From: Methanopyrus sp. SNP6
GTDB lineage: Archaea; JAADCQ01; Methanopyri; Methanopyrales; Methanopyraceae
DNA length: 64,000 nucleotides
NCBI RefSeq assembly: GCF_002201895.1
Contig: NZ_CP019436.1
Location: 744,001-808,000 of the forward strand
Direction of reading: 5' to 3'
The notes beneath the pieces were generated by a model that saw only the letters and a list, made by a program, of their open reading frames with translations, did not search any database and was not told where the DNA came from. Shown one piece after another: positions 53,348 to 62,361 of this stretch (positions within the stretch are counted from its first letter, which is position 1; the number at the start of each line of letters is the position of its first letter). The position numbers were made by a program, and so were the translations under genes.

Positions 53348-54172
53348 TCAGAAACTCCCGAGCACACCGAGTGGGGGTACCCCAGAGGGTCCGAAGGTCA
53401 GGTATCCGATCACCACCCCGTAAACTAGCAGCAGCCCGATGTCCGCGAGTAAGTTGACGGTAGAGAGCAGCGACCCGGAACGAAGCCCGGTGATTGCGAC
53501 CGTCACGGGTCCGCAACTCCTCAGCAGTCTTCCTACGTACGATAAGGCCGCTCCAGTTACGGCGAGGGAGTAAGCGTGTGCGTAGTCGAGGACCCCAGAT
53601 CGAAGCATCGTCCCGACCGCCGCGCACCCGGCCACCGGGTTAGCCAGAAACGTCATGGGCACGGCGTACCCGCCCAATCCGCGAAGAAGGTGAGATGATA
53701 GAACAACCCCAAGCAGAGTCCCGGGCACTAGATAAGCGGCGATACGGCCGACGGTGCGAGTCGCTTCGTTGAGAGCGTCCCGAAGGCTCCCGTGTGTGGG
53801 AAGTTGCGCATGCACCCGACGGAGGAGGAGCCCGCCGACGATGGTCTCGGTGACATCCACTAGTGCTAGCGTTAGAGCGTACGGCTCACCCACCGTCGAC
53901 CCCAGCAACGTTAACGCATTCACGCACGCTGTAGCGGTGTAGATGGCGGAGTTGAACGAAACCTTGGCGATAAGGAGCTCACATCCCTTGAGGCCCATCT
54001 CTCGTGCCGTCGTCAGCGCCGCGTGGGGGTGGACCAAACCAACGGCGACGAGCGGTACGGCACGACATCGGATTCTTTCGGATACGAGCGCCCCGAGCAA
54101 GTGTAGCCCGAACACACTGACACCGATAACTAGCAGTGCCTCGAGCACGAATTTCACCACTTCAGCGATCAA
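53348..54172 (-). CDS. Polytopic membrane protein, nucleoside-recognition/gate-domain-like
   Basis: A 274-residue protein with about eight hydrophobic segments. The pattern, with short polar turns and a repeated Gly-rich segment (VPGTLLGVVLSSHLLRG), resembles archaeal proteins with nucleoside-recognition-type gate domains, but no ligand can be assigned. TTG start following AGGGGGAAG. Divergent from the epimerase-like gene. Confidence 0.55.
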   Translation of the reverse strand: MIAEVVKFVLEALLVIGVSVFGLHLLGALVSERIRCRAVPLVAVGLVHPHAALTTAREMGLKGCELLIAKVSFNSAIYTATACVNALTLLGSTVGEPYALTLALVDVTETIVGGLLLRRVHAQLPTHGSLRDALNEATRTVGRIAAYLVPGTLLGVVLSSHLLRGLGGYAVPMTFLANPVAGCAAVGTMLRSGVLDYAHAYSLAVTGAALSYVGRLLRSCGPVTVAITGLRSGSLLSTVNLLADIGLLLVYGVVIGYLTFGPSGVPPLGVLGSF

Positions 54173-54229
54173 CCGACTTCCCCCTAGGACTTTAACGACG
54201 GAGACGGTGCGTGTTGCCGGGGCGTCGCG

Positions 54230-55125
54230 TTGGGCTCGCTGGAGACAGAGCCCGTATCGTTATCCCTCAAACGGCCGTTCCGGATATCGGGCCGGGAAGT
54301 TAGACGAGTGCGGGGCTACTGGTGTACGTGCGTCGCGACACCGGGAGAGGGTTCGGACTCTGTCGTGGTATTGCCGAGGAGATGGCGATACTGGACGCCG
54401 CGGCTAGAAGGTACGACGAGCCACTGTGCACAGTCTTGGGGGGAGAACCGACCTCGATCGAGTCGTTCGCCACTGTGGATCTGGTAGGCGCGGAGCGGGC
54501 TGAGAAACTCGCACGGCGTTACTACCTTAGAGGGTATCGGAGGCTAAAGGTGAAGGTAGGAGGTGACTTGAAGCGGGATCTGGAGCGTCTCGAGGCGTGC
54601 GTGGAGTCCGCCGAGTTTGACGCCCTCATATTGGACGGAAACGAGGGACTGACGGTTGAAGGAGTGTTCCGGTTACTAGATCTCTTGGACTTCGACGGTG
54701 ACGTGTACCTCGAACACCCGACGCCGCCCGATAGCCTGGAGGAAGTGTGCGAATCTTGCGAGGTGCCCGTGATCGTGGATGTAATGGATTTGGGAGCCCG
54801 GTCTATCGACGACGTTCTCGACGTCGCGGAACCCTGCGACATCGTGAACATTAAGGCACAGGAGGTCGGATTCGTCGGTGGTTTGAGGTTAGCTCGAGAC
54901 GCGCAGGAAGAGGGTTTCAAGGTGATGATAGGGTGTGCCGTCGAGAGCTTCTCCTCCGTATCCGCCGCCGCTCACTTAGCCACCGCCGTGGAGGCCGACT
55001 TATGTGACCTCGATGGACATCTGTTTCTGAACGAGGATGTCGTGAGCAACCCCAGATACGCACCCGTGATGGTCACCGAAGGACCCGGATGGGAGGTCCG
55101 CGTGGAGCGACCTAAGCCCCGGTAA
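54230..55125 (+). pseudogene. Enolase-superfamily dipeptide-epimerase-like gene with a frameshift near the 5' end
   Basis: The upstream frame reads LKRPFRISGREVRRVR, the usual N-terminus of Ala-Glu epimerases and relatives. Homology continues one frame over as LLVYVRRDTGRGFG and then through the barrel: LKVKVGG (KxK), LDGNEGL, YLEHPTPPD, VDVMDLG and MIGCAVESFSS. The switch falls in the GGGG run at 54312-54315, where one more G would restore the frame. About 40 residues of the usual N-terminal cap also seem missing. If translation starts at GTG 54322 a 267-residue product could form. The DUF1611 gene follows. Confidence 0.65.
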
Positions 55126-55265
55126 TATGAGTAATCAGCGATGCCACGTAGGACACGAGTTGACGGCTGGAGGTTGTTGTGCTCTTGACGACTCACTCTC
55201 CGATATTTTCAACCCGATGACCGCTAAGTGTGATAATGGAAAAACTCATGACAGGAGGTGGTTCG

Positions 55266-56303
55266 TTGGGGTTACCGCACGAGCCCGGAACACCCGCGAT
55301 CATACTGTGTCACGGGGCGTTCGACAAGCCTCATGGGAAGACAGCACACGGACTGCTCCGGTTCGGACGTGTTTATGACATCGTTGCCGTGATAGATCGC
55401 GAGCTGTCTGGGAAAACCGCACGAGATGTGGATCCGAATTTCCCGCCGGTGCCTATACTGCGGTCGGTGAGTGAAGCCATAGAGGAACTGGATCCTGAAG
55501 TGTTGCTGATCGGAGCGGCGCCGCCCGGTGGGAAATTAACCCCGGAGTGGAAAGAAGAAGTCATCGAAGCTGTCCATGCGGGCCTGGATGTAGTGAGCGG
55601 GCTCCACGAGTTCCTTTCGGAGGACCCGGACATCAGCGAGGTGGCCGAAGAATCAGGTTCACGGCTGATAGACGTGAGGAAACCTCGGAAAGAGTTGTTC
55701 CGAGTTGCGGACGGGTCGGCCAGGGACGTGGATGCCACGGTAGTTCTCACGGCGGGGACGGACTGCGCCGTTGGTAAGATGTCGGCGGCCATCGAGCTCG
55801 CGGAACGCCTGAGGGAAGAAGGGGTAGAGGCCGCGTTCTTGGCGACGGGACAGACCGGTATCATGATCGGGGCTGAAGATGGCGTCGTGGTGGATCGCAT
55901 GCCCGGGGACTTCATGACGGGGGCCGTTGAGGAACTGGTCGTCCGCTTGGCCGAGGATCATGAGATCGTCGTAGTAGAGGGACAGGGGGCGTTAAGCCAC
56001 CCGGCGTATTCCGGGGTTACACTAGCTATCCTGCATGGCGCCTGGCCTGACGCTGTGGTGTTGGTGCACGACCCGGTTAGGGAGGTGCGGGATGGTTTCC
56101 CGAGGTTCCGAGTCCCCGACCCACGCACCGAGGCGACGCTGATCGAGTCGCTTAGTGCGGCGGAAATAGTCTCGGTAGCTTTACGCACGTGGGACGAGAG
56201 ACTCGCGGAGGAGTTATCGTCCGAAGGATACCTGGTAGAACGTTTAGGCGACCTCAGGAAAACTGTAGACAGGGTGTTAGAGGTTCACCGGACGGGGCGC
56301 TGA
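55266..56303 (+). CDS. DUF1611 family P-loop protein
   Basis: A 345-residue protein with an N-terminal Rossmann-like part and a C-terminal nucleotide-binding domain with VVLTAGTDCAVGKMSAAIEL (P-loop-like), TGQTGIMIGAEDGVVVDR and VEGQGALSHPAYSGVTL. DUF1611 proteins often sit next to dipeptide epimerases, exactly as here. Upstream starts are possible, but TTG at 55266 follows GGAGGTGG, the best Shine-Dalgarno match. Probable role in amide or dipeptide metabolism; no reaction assigned. Confidence 0.8.
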   Translation: MGLPHEPGTPAIILCHGAFDKPHGKTAHGLLRFGRVYDIVAVIDRELSGKTARDVDPNFPPVPILRSVSEAIEELDPEVLLIGAAPPGGKLTPEWKEEVIEAVHAGLDVVSGLHEFLSEDPDISEVAEESGSRLIDVRKPRKELFRVADGSARDVDATVVLTAGTDCAVGKMSAAIELAERLREEGVEAAFLATGQTGIMIGAEDGVVVDRMPGDFMTGAVEELVVRLAEDHEIVVVEGQGALSHPAYSGVTLAILHGAWPDAVVLVHDPVREVRDGFPRFRVPDPRTEATLIESLSAAEIVSVALRTWDERLAEELSSEGYLVERLGDLRKTVDRVLEVHRTGR

Positions 56304-56635
56304 GTCACCTTCCTGAGCGAGGAGTAGATACCGTAAGTGAGGTCGACGACACCGAGTGCGGCGATAGTCTCGCTCTTATCCTTGATAGGAACCACTACAA
56401 CCGGTGTTCCTTCGTAGGGTCCCGATTCCGGCACCTTTCTGATCACCTCACCTTTCTCGAGCACCTCCTCCAGGATCGGGCCCGTGTACTCGTCGTCGAT
56501 CACCTCGCCATCCTCTATTCTTACCCCGGGATTGTCCCGGGTTCGCATTGTCACGGGCAGACGATTGACCAACTCATGGACCGCCATTGCGAGCGGTAAT
56601 ATATCTTCGGCTGTCGAGTCGGGTCTGATTCTCAT
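56285..56635 (-). CDS. DUF2111 family protein
   Basis: A 116-residue methanogen protein. The central and C-terminal part (VVVVPIKDKSETIAALGVVD) fits the DUF2111 family of unknown function. Convergent with the DUF1611 gene, overlapping by 19 bases. Confidence 0.65.
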   Translation of the reverse strand: MRIRPDSTAEDILPLAMAVHELVNRLPVTMRTRDNPGVRIEDGEVIDDEYTGPILEEVLEKGEVIRKVPESGPYEGTPVVVVPIKDKSETIAALGVVDLTYGIYSSLRKVTQRPVR

Positions 56636-56712
56636 AGCGACCTCCCCGTTTCTTCAAATGGAGAGGATACTTTAACGGGGTTCTCATCTGGACGTTCGGT
56701 GGGGATCACTTG

Positions 56713-57155
56713 ATGCTGAAGTACCCTCATTCACCCGGAGATGTGATCGCTGCGAGTTCGCCGACGAAGATCGGGTAGAGCGGACTGTGGAGTCGTACCA
56801 CGGGATGAACCGTTGGATACATGGAATGGACGGGTCGAGGAGACGGGACTATACGAGCGGATGGGTTGGAAGAGCGTCGGAGTGGCGTTCTGCGTGGGAT
56901 TAGCCGAAGAGGTCGAGGTCACATTATGCGAGTTCCTGAGGGCTTGGAGGTGTAGCCCCATCTATGGTTCGGAGGGGGGTATCGAAGTCGAAACTGTACC
57001 TGCCGGAGCTGAAACCGAGACAGGACCTCATCGGGTTATTCGTGGGTCACGACATCATCTTCATCGAGGGGTCTGAGGCTCCCGTGACCGTCGCGGGTGA
57101 AGGATCGAAGACTGGCCTACTGCCCGGCCTTAGCCCCGACAAACCGGTGTTGTAG
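56713..57155 (+). pseudogene. Decayed DUF1847 gene
   Basis: Pieces of the DUF1847 metal-binding family are present in changing frames: CDRCEFADEDRVERTVESYH, then RVEETGLYERMGWKSVGVAF and CVGLAEEVEVTLCEFLRAW, then LKPRQDLIGLFVGHDIIFIE and GSEAPVTV to the stop. At least two frame changes are needed, probably three counting the 5' end, and the usual cysteine motifs of the middle part (CKVG, CNP) are missing. This is a degraded gene rather than a single error. Confidence 0.75.
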
Positions 57156-57182
57156 GAGAAAACTCGGATTGGAGTGAAAAAA

Positions 57183-58100
57183 TCAGGCGAGGCCGAGCTT
57201 CTCTAGTATGGGTGTGCAGTCGATCTCGTGCGTTTCGAGGGCGAGCTCCTCAGGGTCCATTCCGAACGCCAGACCGGCCAACTGGCAGTAGTGGAACACC
57301 GGCAGCTTCTTCGGCGGAAGTTTCTCAAAGTGTTCTTTCATCTCGATCTGTCCACGGTCGAACTGCAGGTGGCAGAACGGACACACGTTGGTAGTGCAGT
57401 CGGCACCGGCCTCGAGCATGTTGAAAATCTTCTCGCGGGTGAAATGCAGTGACATCTTGAGTTCCCTGGACCTGACACCACCTCCCGCACCGCAGCACAT
57501 GATCTTGTCCTTGTAGTCTACGGACTCCGCACCTAGGGCCTCGACGAGCTCATCGAGTGTCCTCGGATCCTCGACCGAACCCGGGAACTCGGTCACCTCA
57601 GACGGCTTCAGCAGGTGGCAACCGTAGTGAACGGCTACCTTCAGCGGCTCACCGTCGGTCTTTTTGAGCGGCCTCTCGACTTTCTTCTCGATCTTCTTGA
57701 CACCCACCTCCTCGTAAAGGAAGGTGTTCACGTGGTAGATCTTGATTTTACCCTTGTACTCCCTGTCGATCTCGGCGAGCTTTTCGTTCACGAACTCGCG
57801 CAGCTCCGGATTCTCCTGCAACAGGTGGTTGGCCTCGTTCAGAGATCCGAAGCAACCGTTGCAGACTGTCAGAATGTCGTATCCTTTCTCCTCGGCTATC
57901 GACAGGTTGCGAGCTGCTATCGTGACCCATGTCTTAAGATCGAAGGACCCGAACACTCCGGGCGCCGGGCAACAGGAGGCTCCGTCCATGTCGACGAGTT
58001 CGTATCCCAGTTCCTCGAGGACTAGACGCGTGGCCTTCTCGACGCCCGGATACCTGTTCGGCATGATACAACCCAGGAAGAAGCAGAGCTTTTTGGCCAA
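57183..58100 (-). CDS. hdrB: Heterodisulfide reductase subunit B
   Basis: A 305-residue HdrB with two CCG domains, which hold the catalytic iron-sulfur clusters that reduce CoM-S-S-CoB. The first has FFLGCIMPNRYPG, GASCCPAPG and VCNGCFGS; the second YGCHLLKPS, IMCCGAGGGVRS and CPFCHLQFD. Codes with hdrC upstream. No hdrA is seen in this window. Confidence 0.93.
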   Translation of the reverse strand: MAKKLCFFLGCIMPNRYPGVEKATRLVLEELGYELVDMDGASCCPAPGVFGSFDLKTWVTIAARNLSIAEEKGYDILTVCNGCFGSLNEANHLLQENPELREFVNEKLAEIDREYKGKIKIYHVNTFLYEEVGVKKIEKKVERPLKKTDGEPLKVAVHYGCHLLKPSEVTEFPGSVEDPRTLDELVEALGAESVDYKDKIMCCGAGGGVRSRELKMSLHFTREKIFNMLEAGADCTTNVCPFCHLQFDRGQIEMKEHFEKLPPKKLPVFHYCQLAGLAFGMDPEELALETHEIDCTPILEKLGLA

Positions 58101-58112
58101 TGGTCAACCCCC

Positions 58113-58691
58113 TTAGTCGACCAGGTCACCCTCTTCCCAATCGTACCCGATCAGTTTGTCGAATTCATTGATCTTGACCAGCTTCTGGACCTCTTCTAGG
58201 GCTTCCTCATACCGATGTGTTGTCGGCGGTACCTCGTCCAAGCCGATGTTCTTCCTTACCTCGCGGATCTCATCGTTGATCGGCACGGCGTGTCCGGTCT
58301 TTATCACGAACATAGCCACCATCCTGTGAGCCTTAGCCATATGCCCCTCCTTGGCCGCGAGGTTCCGGGCGGCCTTGACGGCGTCTACGATCTTCACGCC
58401 ACGTGGGCACCGTTCGTAGCACGTGTAGCACGTGGTGCACATCCACAGCTCGTCGCTCTTGATTACTTCATCGACTAGTCCTAACTGGAGTTTCCGCATG
58501 ATCAGTCGGGTGCGGTAGGAGGTTCGTCGCCCGCTGGGGCACGAGCCGGTGCACGTACCGCACTGGTAGCACGCCTGGACCGACAGTACCTCTTCCTCCT
58601 CGAACACCGGCTCGACGAGCTCGCTCAGTTCTTCCAGGAAGTCCGGGTTGAGGTCTTCCTCCCGGATGACGGTGTCCCGTGGCTCGACCAA
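58113..58691 (-). CDS. hdrC: Heterodisulfide reductase subunit C
   Basis: A 192-residue iron-sulfur protein with two [4Fe-4S] motifs: CYQCGTCTGSCPSG near residue 41 and CTTCYTCYERCP near residue 84. It passes electrons to HdrB, which follows 12 bases later. TTG start with a weak Shine-Dalgarno sequence; the upstream TCGTAAAAAGG (58724-58740 region) may be the promoter. Divergent from a helix-turn-helix regulator. Confidence 0.93.
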   Translation of the reverse strand: MVEPRDTVIREEDLNPDFLEELSELVEPVFEEEEVLSVQACYQCGTCTGSCPSGRRTSYRTRLIMRKLQLGLVDEVIKSDELWMCTTCYTCYERCPRGVKIVDAVKAARNLAAKEGHMAKAHRMVAMFVIKTGHAVPINDEIREVRKNIGLDEVPPTTHRYEEALEEVQKLVKINEFDKLIGYDWEEGDLVD

Positions 58692-58791
58692 CGTGCGGCC
58701 CTAGACGATTCCACCCAGAAGAACCTTTTTACGATACCCACCAGGCACCGCGTGTAGGTACGCTCAACGTCAACCTGCGGGGAACGGCTCC

Positions 58792-59550
58792 GTGAGGTTA
58801 AACGTCGACGTGGCGATCAGGGTGAACGGGATACTCTTAACCCCCGAAGAGCTCGAGTTGCTGCTCAAGTTGTCGGAACACGGATCAATGTCCAAAGTGG
58901 CGGAAGAGAAGGGTGTGACACGGTCCGCGGTACATAAAAGGATTAGGAATCTCGAGGAACGTCTCGGGTGCCGACTGGTTGAATCGAGCCCTCTCGGATC
59001 TTATCTCACGGAGCACGGACGCAGGATAGTGATCAAGTACGTGAACGCCAAGGCTAGACTCTCGAGGACGGAAACTACAGTGGCATGTTCTGAGACCGTG
59101 ATAGAAGACGTCCTAGCCGCTCTAGGTAGGGAACACGATGTCGACGTTATCGTGCCGCCCCACGAGAAAATGAGTCGTGTGGAGGCGGACGTGGTGGTCC
59201 CAGACGATCCGGTGATAGTCTTTGACCGCTCTGATGAGGCCGTCGGCGAACCGGTCGTCGTCAGACGAACGCGGCTGGTACGGGTCGGTGACGGAAGTGG
59301 GTTCGTCGAGGTACCTGGGAGCGCACAGCGGATATACCTTACAGATCTCCGCAACAGGGAGGAGGTAAGACCGAAAATGCGCGTAGGCTATTACGCTTCG
59401 GCCCTCGAGGCTGTTCGAAACGGAGGAATGTGGACCGTGGTACCCGAAGAGCTGGCGCCTGAAGGAGACGATCCCGGTCCTCACTACACCGTGATGGCGT
59501 TACCACTCACCCGAGAAGGGGAGGACCTCCTCGATGCTTTGGAAAGCTAG
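58792..59550 (+). CDS. LysR/ModE-like winged-helix regulator
   Basis: A 252-residue protein with an N-terminal winged helix like those of LysR and ModE (LLLKLSEHGSMSKVAEEKGV, then SAVHKRIRNLEERLGCRLVE) and a C-terminal ligand-binding-like part. It is divergent from hdrCB, which it may control, though no site is identified. GTG start. Overlaps the following small gene by 17 bases. Confidence 0.75.
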   Translation: MRLNVDVAIRVNGILLTPEELELLLKLSEHGSMSKVAEEKGVTRSAVHKRIRNLEERLGCRLVESSPLGSYLTEHGRRIVIKYVNAKARLSRTETTVACSETVIEDVLAALGREHDVDVIVPPHEKMSRVEADVVVPDDPVIVFDRSDEAVGEPVVVRRTRLVRVGDGSGFVEVPGSAQRIYLTDLRNREEVRPKMRVGYYASALEAVRNGGMWTVVPEELAPEGDDPGPHYTVMALPLTREGEDLLDALES

Positions 59551-59872
59551 CCTAGTAGGTTTAGTGGCAGTGTATGCGATTTTGGCAACCGCAGGATGTC
59601 AGGAAATGAAAGCACCGCCGATCGACCAGCCGCAAGGGCCGCAGAAGGTACCTGAAGTAGGAGGTCAACCGGGACCGGGGCCATCCGGTCCCGGTCCAGG
59701 TGCTCCCGGAACAACACGAACTCAACAGTCCTACTGGCAGACGTTCACGAACCCTATGTACTCCGTACAGTGGGCCACATCGGAGATACCGTGGTTCCCC
59801 ATAGGACTGATAGCAGCGATCGTGGTGGGGTATTACGTGGGGTACCGGAAGGGGCCGTCGCCGTGGGAATAG
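59534..59872 (+). CDS. Small membrane-anchored protein with Pro-rich linker
   Basis: A 112-residue protein: an N-terminal hydrophobic signal ending in a lipobox-like LATAGC (Cys22), a Pro/Gly-rich linker of about 30 residues, and a C-terminal membrane segment (FPIGLIAAIVVGYYVGY). ATG start inside the preceding regulator gene, behind GGACCTCC. No family recognised. Confidence 0.6.
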   Translation: MLWKASLVGLVAVYAILATAGCQEMKAPPIDQPQGPQKVPEVGGQPGPGPSGPGPGAPGTTRTQQSYWQTFTNPMYSVQWATSEIPWFPIGLIAAIVVGYYVGYRKGPSPWE

Positions 59873-59879
59873 CCGGAAG

Positions 59880-60587
59880 TTACGGTATTTCGGTGATTGA
59901 ATTACCTACTACGAGAAACGCCATCGGAGACATTGCCGCCACTAGGCACTCATCAGGGACTTCCGCGTAAGTGCGCGAACCGTTGCACCCGAGTGTGAAG
60001 TTAACTCCACCTTCCTTCACGATCTTGCCCACCGCGTCGCCGCACAGGGACTGGATACCGGAGAAGTTGGAGTGTACTCTCCCACCTTCTGGGTACAAGT
60101 ACGCCTGAGTTATTTTCATGGCCTCCTTAGGCCTACACACGACCAAGATGACGTCCGGAACTACTTCGACATCGATAGCCTTCTCGTACGTGATAGCATC
60201 GAACACTCCCTCCCCGTCGAAGACCTTCGGTACCCGATCGACCGTACGTTTGGAGGCCGAGAGTGTAGAGTGCTGCCCGAGTTTCTCGTGGTAGAACTTA
60301 CCCGTCCTCACCGGGTCCGGGATGTCGTCGAGTCCTATAGCCGCAGATCCGCCCTTACAGGCCTGCTCCTCCGAAGTTGCGTAGATCTTGTCCATCTCAC
60401 CGCGAGCTACCTCCATCACGAACTCGCAGTGACGGCGGGCTTCATCTACCCGCTCGTAGCCGTTCGGGACATCCTCTTCACTGAGGTACAGCTTCATCAC
60501 CACAGGATGCAGGTCTAAGTCCAGGGTCTTCATGAGTGACTCGGCAGCTTCGCGGATCCTCTCAGGTTCCTCGACGCACATGGACAT
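59880..60587 (-). CDS. DUF169 family protein
   Basis: A 235-residue protein of the DUF169 family, common in methanogens. Conserved segments include ACKGGSAAIGLDDIP, SNFSGIQSLCGDAVG and LGCNGSRTYAEV, with conserved cysteines. ATG at 60587 follows GGGGACA; the frame extends to 60602. Function unknown. Confidence 0.75.
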   Translation of the reverse strand: MSMCVEEPERIREAAESLMKTLDLDLHPVVMKLYLSEEDVPNGYERVDEARRHCEFVMEVARGEMDKIYATSEEQACKGGSAAIGLDDIPDPVRTGKFYHEKLGQHSTLSASKRTVDRVPKVFDGEGVFDAITYEKAIDVEVVPDVILVVCRPKEAMKITQAYLYPEGGRVHSNFSGIQSLCGDAVGKIVKEGGVNFTLGCNGSRTYAEVPDECLVAAMSPMAFLVVGNSITEIP

Positions 60588-60689
60588 AAATTGTGTCCCC
60601 AATCGTTTGTTCTCGATCGCTCAGCTACCGGTCACTTACATGTATTAAAAGTTGCTGATATCGACACACTGGTGAATGGGGGTGGACTA

Positions 60690-61091
60690 TTGAGGCCTTT
60701 CTTGAGGCCCATCGTAGTAGAGCTAGTCCAGGGAACGGCAGAGCTCAAACCGGAACGCGTACTCTCGTGTGTTTTTGGAGTCAAGGAAGACGAAGCAGAG
60801 CTGTACTTAAAACTGCTCGAAAACTCGGAGGAAGCACCATTTACCGTCGAGGACGTAGCCGAGATCATCAACAGGAGCAGGAGCACGGCTCAGAAGATGT
60901 TACAAAGCCTCGTTCGGGTTGGGATGGTAGAGCGGGAGCGCGAGACGTTGCCCGGAGGCGGTAGACGTTATCTGTACCGTCCCGCACCATGGGAGAAAGT
61001 AAAAGAACTCGGACTCGGAAACCTCAGGATAGTCCATGAGGAGGTAGAGAAGTGGTTCCGGGAATTCACACCGCACCGAGGGGGAAGATGA
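60690..61091 (+). CDS. Winged-helix transcriptional regulator
   Basis: A 133-residue protein with a central winged helix ([20 protein letters not shown], then [10 protein letters not shown] and PGGGRRYLY as wing), resembling TrmB/MarR-like archaeal regulators. TTG at 60690 follows GGGGGTGG. Coupled to the zinc-finger gene two bases later. Confidence 0.7.
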   Translation: MRPFLRPIVVELVQGTAELKPERVLSCVFGVKEDEAELYLKLLENSEEAPFTVEDVAEIINRSRSTAQKMLQSLVRVGMVERERETLPGGGRRYLYRPAPWEKVKELGLGNLRIVHEEVEKWFREFTPHRGGR

Positions 61092-61092
61092 G

Positions 61093-61302
61093 ATGTCCGA
61101 GGAGAGGAGACCGTTCAAAGCCGAGAAAGTCGAGACTAGGGACGGAGAGATACTCCTCAGATGCCCACGCTGCGGTGCGTTGTTCCGCGACCAGAAGTCG
61201 TACTCTAGGCACGTGAATAAGTCCCACCTGTACAAGAAGAACCGTCCGAAGCGGATACTCAAGAAAATGAAGCGTCGCGGGGACGCGTTAGTTCAGGACT
61301 GA
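61093..61302 (+). CDS. Small C2H2 zinc-finger protein
   Basis: A 69-residue basic protein with one classical C2H2 finger: Cys24, Cys27, His40, His45 (C-x2-C-x12-H-x4-H), followed by a Lys/Arg-rich tail. Likely a nucleic-acid-binding protein. It follows the winged-helix regulator by one base and is probably cotranscribed. Confidence 0.75.
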   Translation: MSEERRPFKAEKVETRDGEILLRCPRCGALFRDQKSYSRHVNKSHLYKKNRPKRILKKMKRRGDALVQD

Positions 61303-61379
61303 TGCTAACCTGTGATGGGGAACAGGCTGAGCGCCGAGGCCTCAGGCCCGTGACGAGAGAACCCGGAGCCGACTACACG

Positions 61380-61832
61380 CTACACACGTAACTCACCGCG
61401 CTTCCACAGCTCGATCACGCGCTTCACGATCTTTATGGTGCTGTCCAACGGACACCGTTCGTACTTCTCGATCCGACGAACCTCACAATCGACACCGACG
61501 CGTTCGGCCCAACGTTCGACTTCCTTCTCATCGATGTCCTGATCGGGTCCTAGGACGACGACATCCGGTTTCACCGCCTTCAGGGTGATGGAGAAGTCCC
61601 GTGGATGGCCTAAGATCGCTCGATCAACGGGTTTCAGCGCCGAAACCATCCGTACACGCTGTTCCTCCGGCACGATCGGGGTTCTCTTCAGGCGTTGCAC
61701 GGTTTCGTCTCGGGCGACCACGACTACGAGTTCGCCGTCCTTTCCGGCTATTTTCCGGGCTTCCTCAAGGAACGCGGCGTGTCCTGGATGGAGGATATCG
61801 AACACACCTCCCGCAAGCACACGCTTACCCAC
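61380..61832 (-). CDS. ribL: Archaeal FAD synthase RibL
   Basis: A 150-residue cytidylyltransferase-family protein that makes FAD from FMN and ATP. The HxGH motif is GGVFDILHPGH at the N-terminus and the C-terminal motif is CPLDSTIKIVKRV; cysteines near the end match RibL. It is convergent with the zinc-finger gene. Confidence 0.85.
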   Translation of the reverse strand: MGKRVLAGGVFDILHPGHAAFLEEARKIAGKDGELVVVVARDETVQRLKRTPIVPEEQRVRMVSALKPVDRAILGHPRDFSITLKAVKPDVVVLGPDQDIDEKEVERWAERVGVDCEVRRIEKYERCPLDSTIKIVKRVIELWKRGELRV

Positions 61833-61910
61833 GTGAATGCTCCCCCGGGTGCGACCGAAGTTTGATTAACTCCGAACTGCCGGGTGTCCTGACGGCGCGG
61901 GGTGTTAGTA

Positions 61911-62348
61911 TTGGCCAGGGTGTTCATCCACCCTCCTAACAGTCTGATTCTCCACGATCTAGTCGAGAGGTTCGGGCACGAGCCGCTCTCACTACCGAAA
62001 GAGATAGGCAAGCGGGTACGGGACCCAGAGATCGACTCACCTCCGATGAACGTGACCCCGCAGGACGCGAAACGTGGTCTAAAGTACGCGGCCGTGGAGG
62101 TACCTTCGGGTGTCAGAGGCAGGATGGCTCTGATCGGTCCACTTATAGAGAAGGCCGACGCCGCCATCGTAGTCACGGGCATCGAAGACATCTCCTTCGG
62201 CTGCTTAGGCTGCGATAGAACGAACGAGTTCGTGACGTACCTAGTTCGACGTCAGGGTATACCGGTGCTGGAGCTGGAGTACCCGAGATCGGAAGAGGAA
62301 GCGAAAGTGTTCGTCCGTGAGATTCGAGACTTCTTGGAGTCGTTATAG
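61911..62348 (+). CDS. Methanogenesis marker protein 5
   Basis: A 145-residue protein of the methanogen-specific marker 5 family. It begins with [20 protein letters not shown] and has the Cys-containing [17 protein letters not shown] at 61911 follows GGGGTGTT. It leads directly into markers 15 and 17. Role in methyl-CoM reductase function is suggested by co-occurrence, not shown here. Confidence 0.8.
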   Translation: MARVFIHPPNSLILHDLVERFGHEPLSLPKEIGKRVRDPEIDSPPMNVTPQDAKRGLKYAAVEVPSGVRGRMALIGPLIEKADAAIVVTGIEDISFGCLGCDRTNEFVTYLVRRQGIPVLELEYPRSEEEAKVFVREIRDFLESL

Positions 62349-62361
62349 GGGTGACCCCCGT

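Noticed and set aside
61305-61370. Possible C/D RNA between the zinc-finger gene and ribL (GTGATGG, CTGA, GTGACGA, CCGA)
   Set aside because: The first guide would be only about eight bases, and three of four boxes are imperfect or badly spaced.
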